Assembly: GCF_001544515.1 (NCBI RefSeq)
Contig: NZ_FCOL02000005.1
Coordinates: 1-64,000, forward strand
Direction: 5' to 3'
From: Caballeronia terrestris
GTDB lineage: Bacteria > Pseudomonadota > Gammaproteobacteria > Burkholderiales > Burkholderiaceae
DNA: 64,000 nt
Part shown: positions 63,099 through 64,000 of the stretch, in pieces
Numbering within the stretch: position 1 is the first letter of the stretch
How the letters are laid out: the number at the start of each line of letters is the position of its first letter
The notes under the pieces: model-generated
The model's input: the letters and a program-made list of their open reading frames with translations, nothing else
Database searches by the model: none
What the model was told of the DNA's origin: nothing
Made by a program: the position numbers and the translations under genes

Positions 63099-64000
63099 AT
63101 GAGCGTGAAAGTGTTCGATACGAAGGAAGTGCAGGACCTGCTGAAGGCCGCCGCCAATCTGGGCAGCCAGGACGGCAATCCTCGCGCCAAGCAGATTGTC
63201 CAGCGTCTCCTGGGCGATTTGTTCAAGGCCATCGACGACCTCGACATGACGCCCGATGAAATCTGGGCCGGCGTCCACTACTTCAACAAGCTCGGCCAAG
63301 ACGGTGAAGCCGCGTTGCTCGCCGCCGGCCTCGGCCTGGAAAAGTATCTCGACATCCGCATGGACGCCGAGGACCGCGAAGCCGACATCAACGGCGGCAC
63401 GCCGCGCACGATCGAAGGCCCGCTGTACGTCGCCGGTGCGCCGGAGCGCGAAGGCGTATCGAAGATCGACCTCGATCCTGATGCCGAGTCCGGTCCGCTG
63501 GTCATTCGCGGCACGGTGACCGGCCCTGACGGCAAGCCCGTCGCCGATGCGCTGGTCGAATGCTGGCACGCCAACTCGAAGGGCTTCTACTCGCACTTCG
63601 ACCCGACTGGCGCGCAAAGCGACTTCAATCTGCGCGGCGCGGTCAAGACGGGTGCCGATGGCAAGTACGAATTCCGCACGCTCATGCCGGTGGGTTACGG
63701 CTGTCCGCCGCACGGCGCAACGCAGCAACTGCTGAACACGCTCGCGCGCCACGGCAACCGTCCGGCGCACGTGCACTTCTTCGTCACCACCGACAAGTAC
63801 CGCAAGCTGACGACGCAGATCAACATCGAAGGCGACCCGCTGATCTGGGACGACTTCGCCTACGCCACCCGTGAAGACCTGATTCCGCATGTCGTCGAAA
63901 AGACGGGCGGCACGGCGCTCGGCATGAAAGACGATACGTACAAGGACATCGAGTTCGACATCGAGTTGACTCCGCTGGTTCAGGGCAAGGACAACCAGCG
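63099..64000 (+). CDS. catA: Catechol 1,2-dioxygenase (3' end outside window)
   Basis: The frame starts at ATG 63099 after AGGAGC and is open to the window end (300 codons; the family is about 311 residues, so some ten are missing). The enzyme cleaves catechol between the hydroxyls to cis,cis-muconate using non-haem Fe(III). The four iron ligands fall at the classic numbers: Tyr164 (GFYSHFD), Tyr200 (PVGYGCPPHG), His224 and His226 (RPAHVHFFV). It is transcribed away from catR-catB-catC. Confidence 0.97.
   Translation, partial: MSVKVFDTKEVQDLLKAAANLGSQDGNPRAKQIVQRLLGDLFKAIDDLDMTPDEIWAGVHYFNKLGQDGEAALLAAGLGLEKYLDIRMDAEDREADINGGTPRTIEGPLYVAGAPEREGVSKIDLDPDAESGPLVIRGTVTGPDGKPVADALVECWHANSKGFYSHFDPTGAQSDFNLRGAVKTGADGKYEFRTLMPVGYGCPPHGATQQLLNTLARHGNRPAHVHFFVTTDKYRKLTTQINIEGDPLIWDDFAYATREDLIPHVVEKTGGTALGMKDDTYKDIEFDIELTPLVQGKDNQ

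Overview
The window is high-GC DNA with the gene order and protein families of Burkholderiaceae (Burkholderia, Paraburkholderia or Caballeronia; the genus cannot be fixed from sequence reading alone). The order fimV-truA-trpF-trpB-methyltransferase-trpA-accD-folC-SPOR-cvpA-purF-metZ is the arrangement familiar from that family, and the rest is accessory metabolism and secretion typical of a secondary chromosome. No rRNA, tRNA, insertion sequence or CRISPR array was recognised.

Layout. (1) 1-12.6 kb, plus strand: the 3' end of a FimV-like gene with a 15-bp minisatellite, then tRNA modification (truA), tryptophan synthesis (trpF, trpB, trpA) interrupted by an orphan DNA methyltransferase, acetyl-CoA carboxylase (accD), folate (folC), a SPOR-domain protein, cvpA-purF, and metZ. 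metZ is preceded by what looks like a SAM-II riboswitch followed by an intrinsic terminator. (2) 12.5-17.7 kb: an AraC-family regulator and an FKBP isomerase (minus), an unusual PAS/histidine-kinase-like protein and a DUF21/CBS membrane protein (plus), and a J-domain protein (minus). (3) 17.7-26.9 kb, minus strand: glgX-treZ-malQ-treY, a glycogen-to-trehalose operon. (4) 26.96-27.73 kb: a non-coding element with long inverted arms. (5) 27.8-46.6 kb: part of a type VI secretion system (T6SS). Leftward are an Hcp-like gene, tssE, tssF, tssG, clpV and tagH. Rightward, from a divergent promoter region, are hcp, vgrG, DUF6484, DUF2169, a ketosynthase-like gene, a DUF4150 (PAAR-like) effector with an AT-rich C-terminal toxin, two proteins carrying three copies of one module (candidate immunity proteins), and a HEAT-like TIGR02270-type gene; a degenerate phosphopantetheinyl-transferase-like gene follows. 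The sheath (TssB, TssC), membrane complex (TssJ, TssL, TssM), TssK and TssA are not in the window. (6) 46.8-48 kb: a cardiolipin-synthase/PLD-family gene and a possible 49-residue protein. (7) 48.4-60.4 kb: a catabolic island. A Rieske oxygenase with a polyamine-type ABC importer runs leftward; a LysR regulator lies between it and a rightward operon of flavin monooxygenase, RidA, DUF1028, an ArgE-like deacylase and an NCS1 permease. The two operon promoters share a 17-bp motif. (8) 60.4-64 kb: the catechol ortho-cleavage genes catC, catB, catR and (partial) catA, with matches to the CatM/BenM-type ATAC-N7-GTAT site upstream of catB and between catR and catA.

The most interesting material is the T6SS effector island: an effector whose base composition changes abruptly where the toxin domain starts, next to a family of repeated-module candidate immunity proteins, and two enzyme-like proteins (ketosynthase fold and phosphopantetheinyl-transferase fold) that both lack expected catalytic residues. 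The SAM-II-like leader of metZ, the shared T6SS promoter-like blocks, the shared operator-like motif of the catabolic island and the CatR sites are the main regulatory observations.
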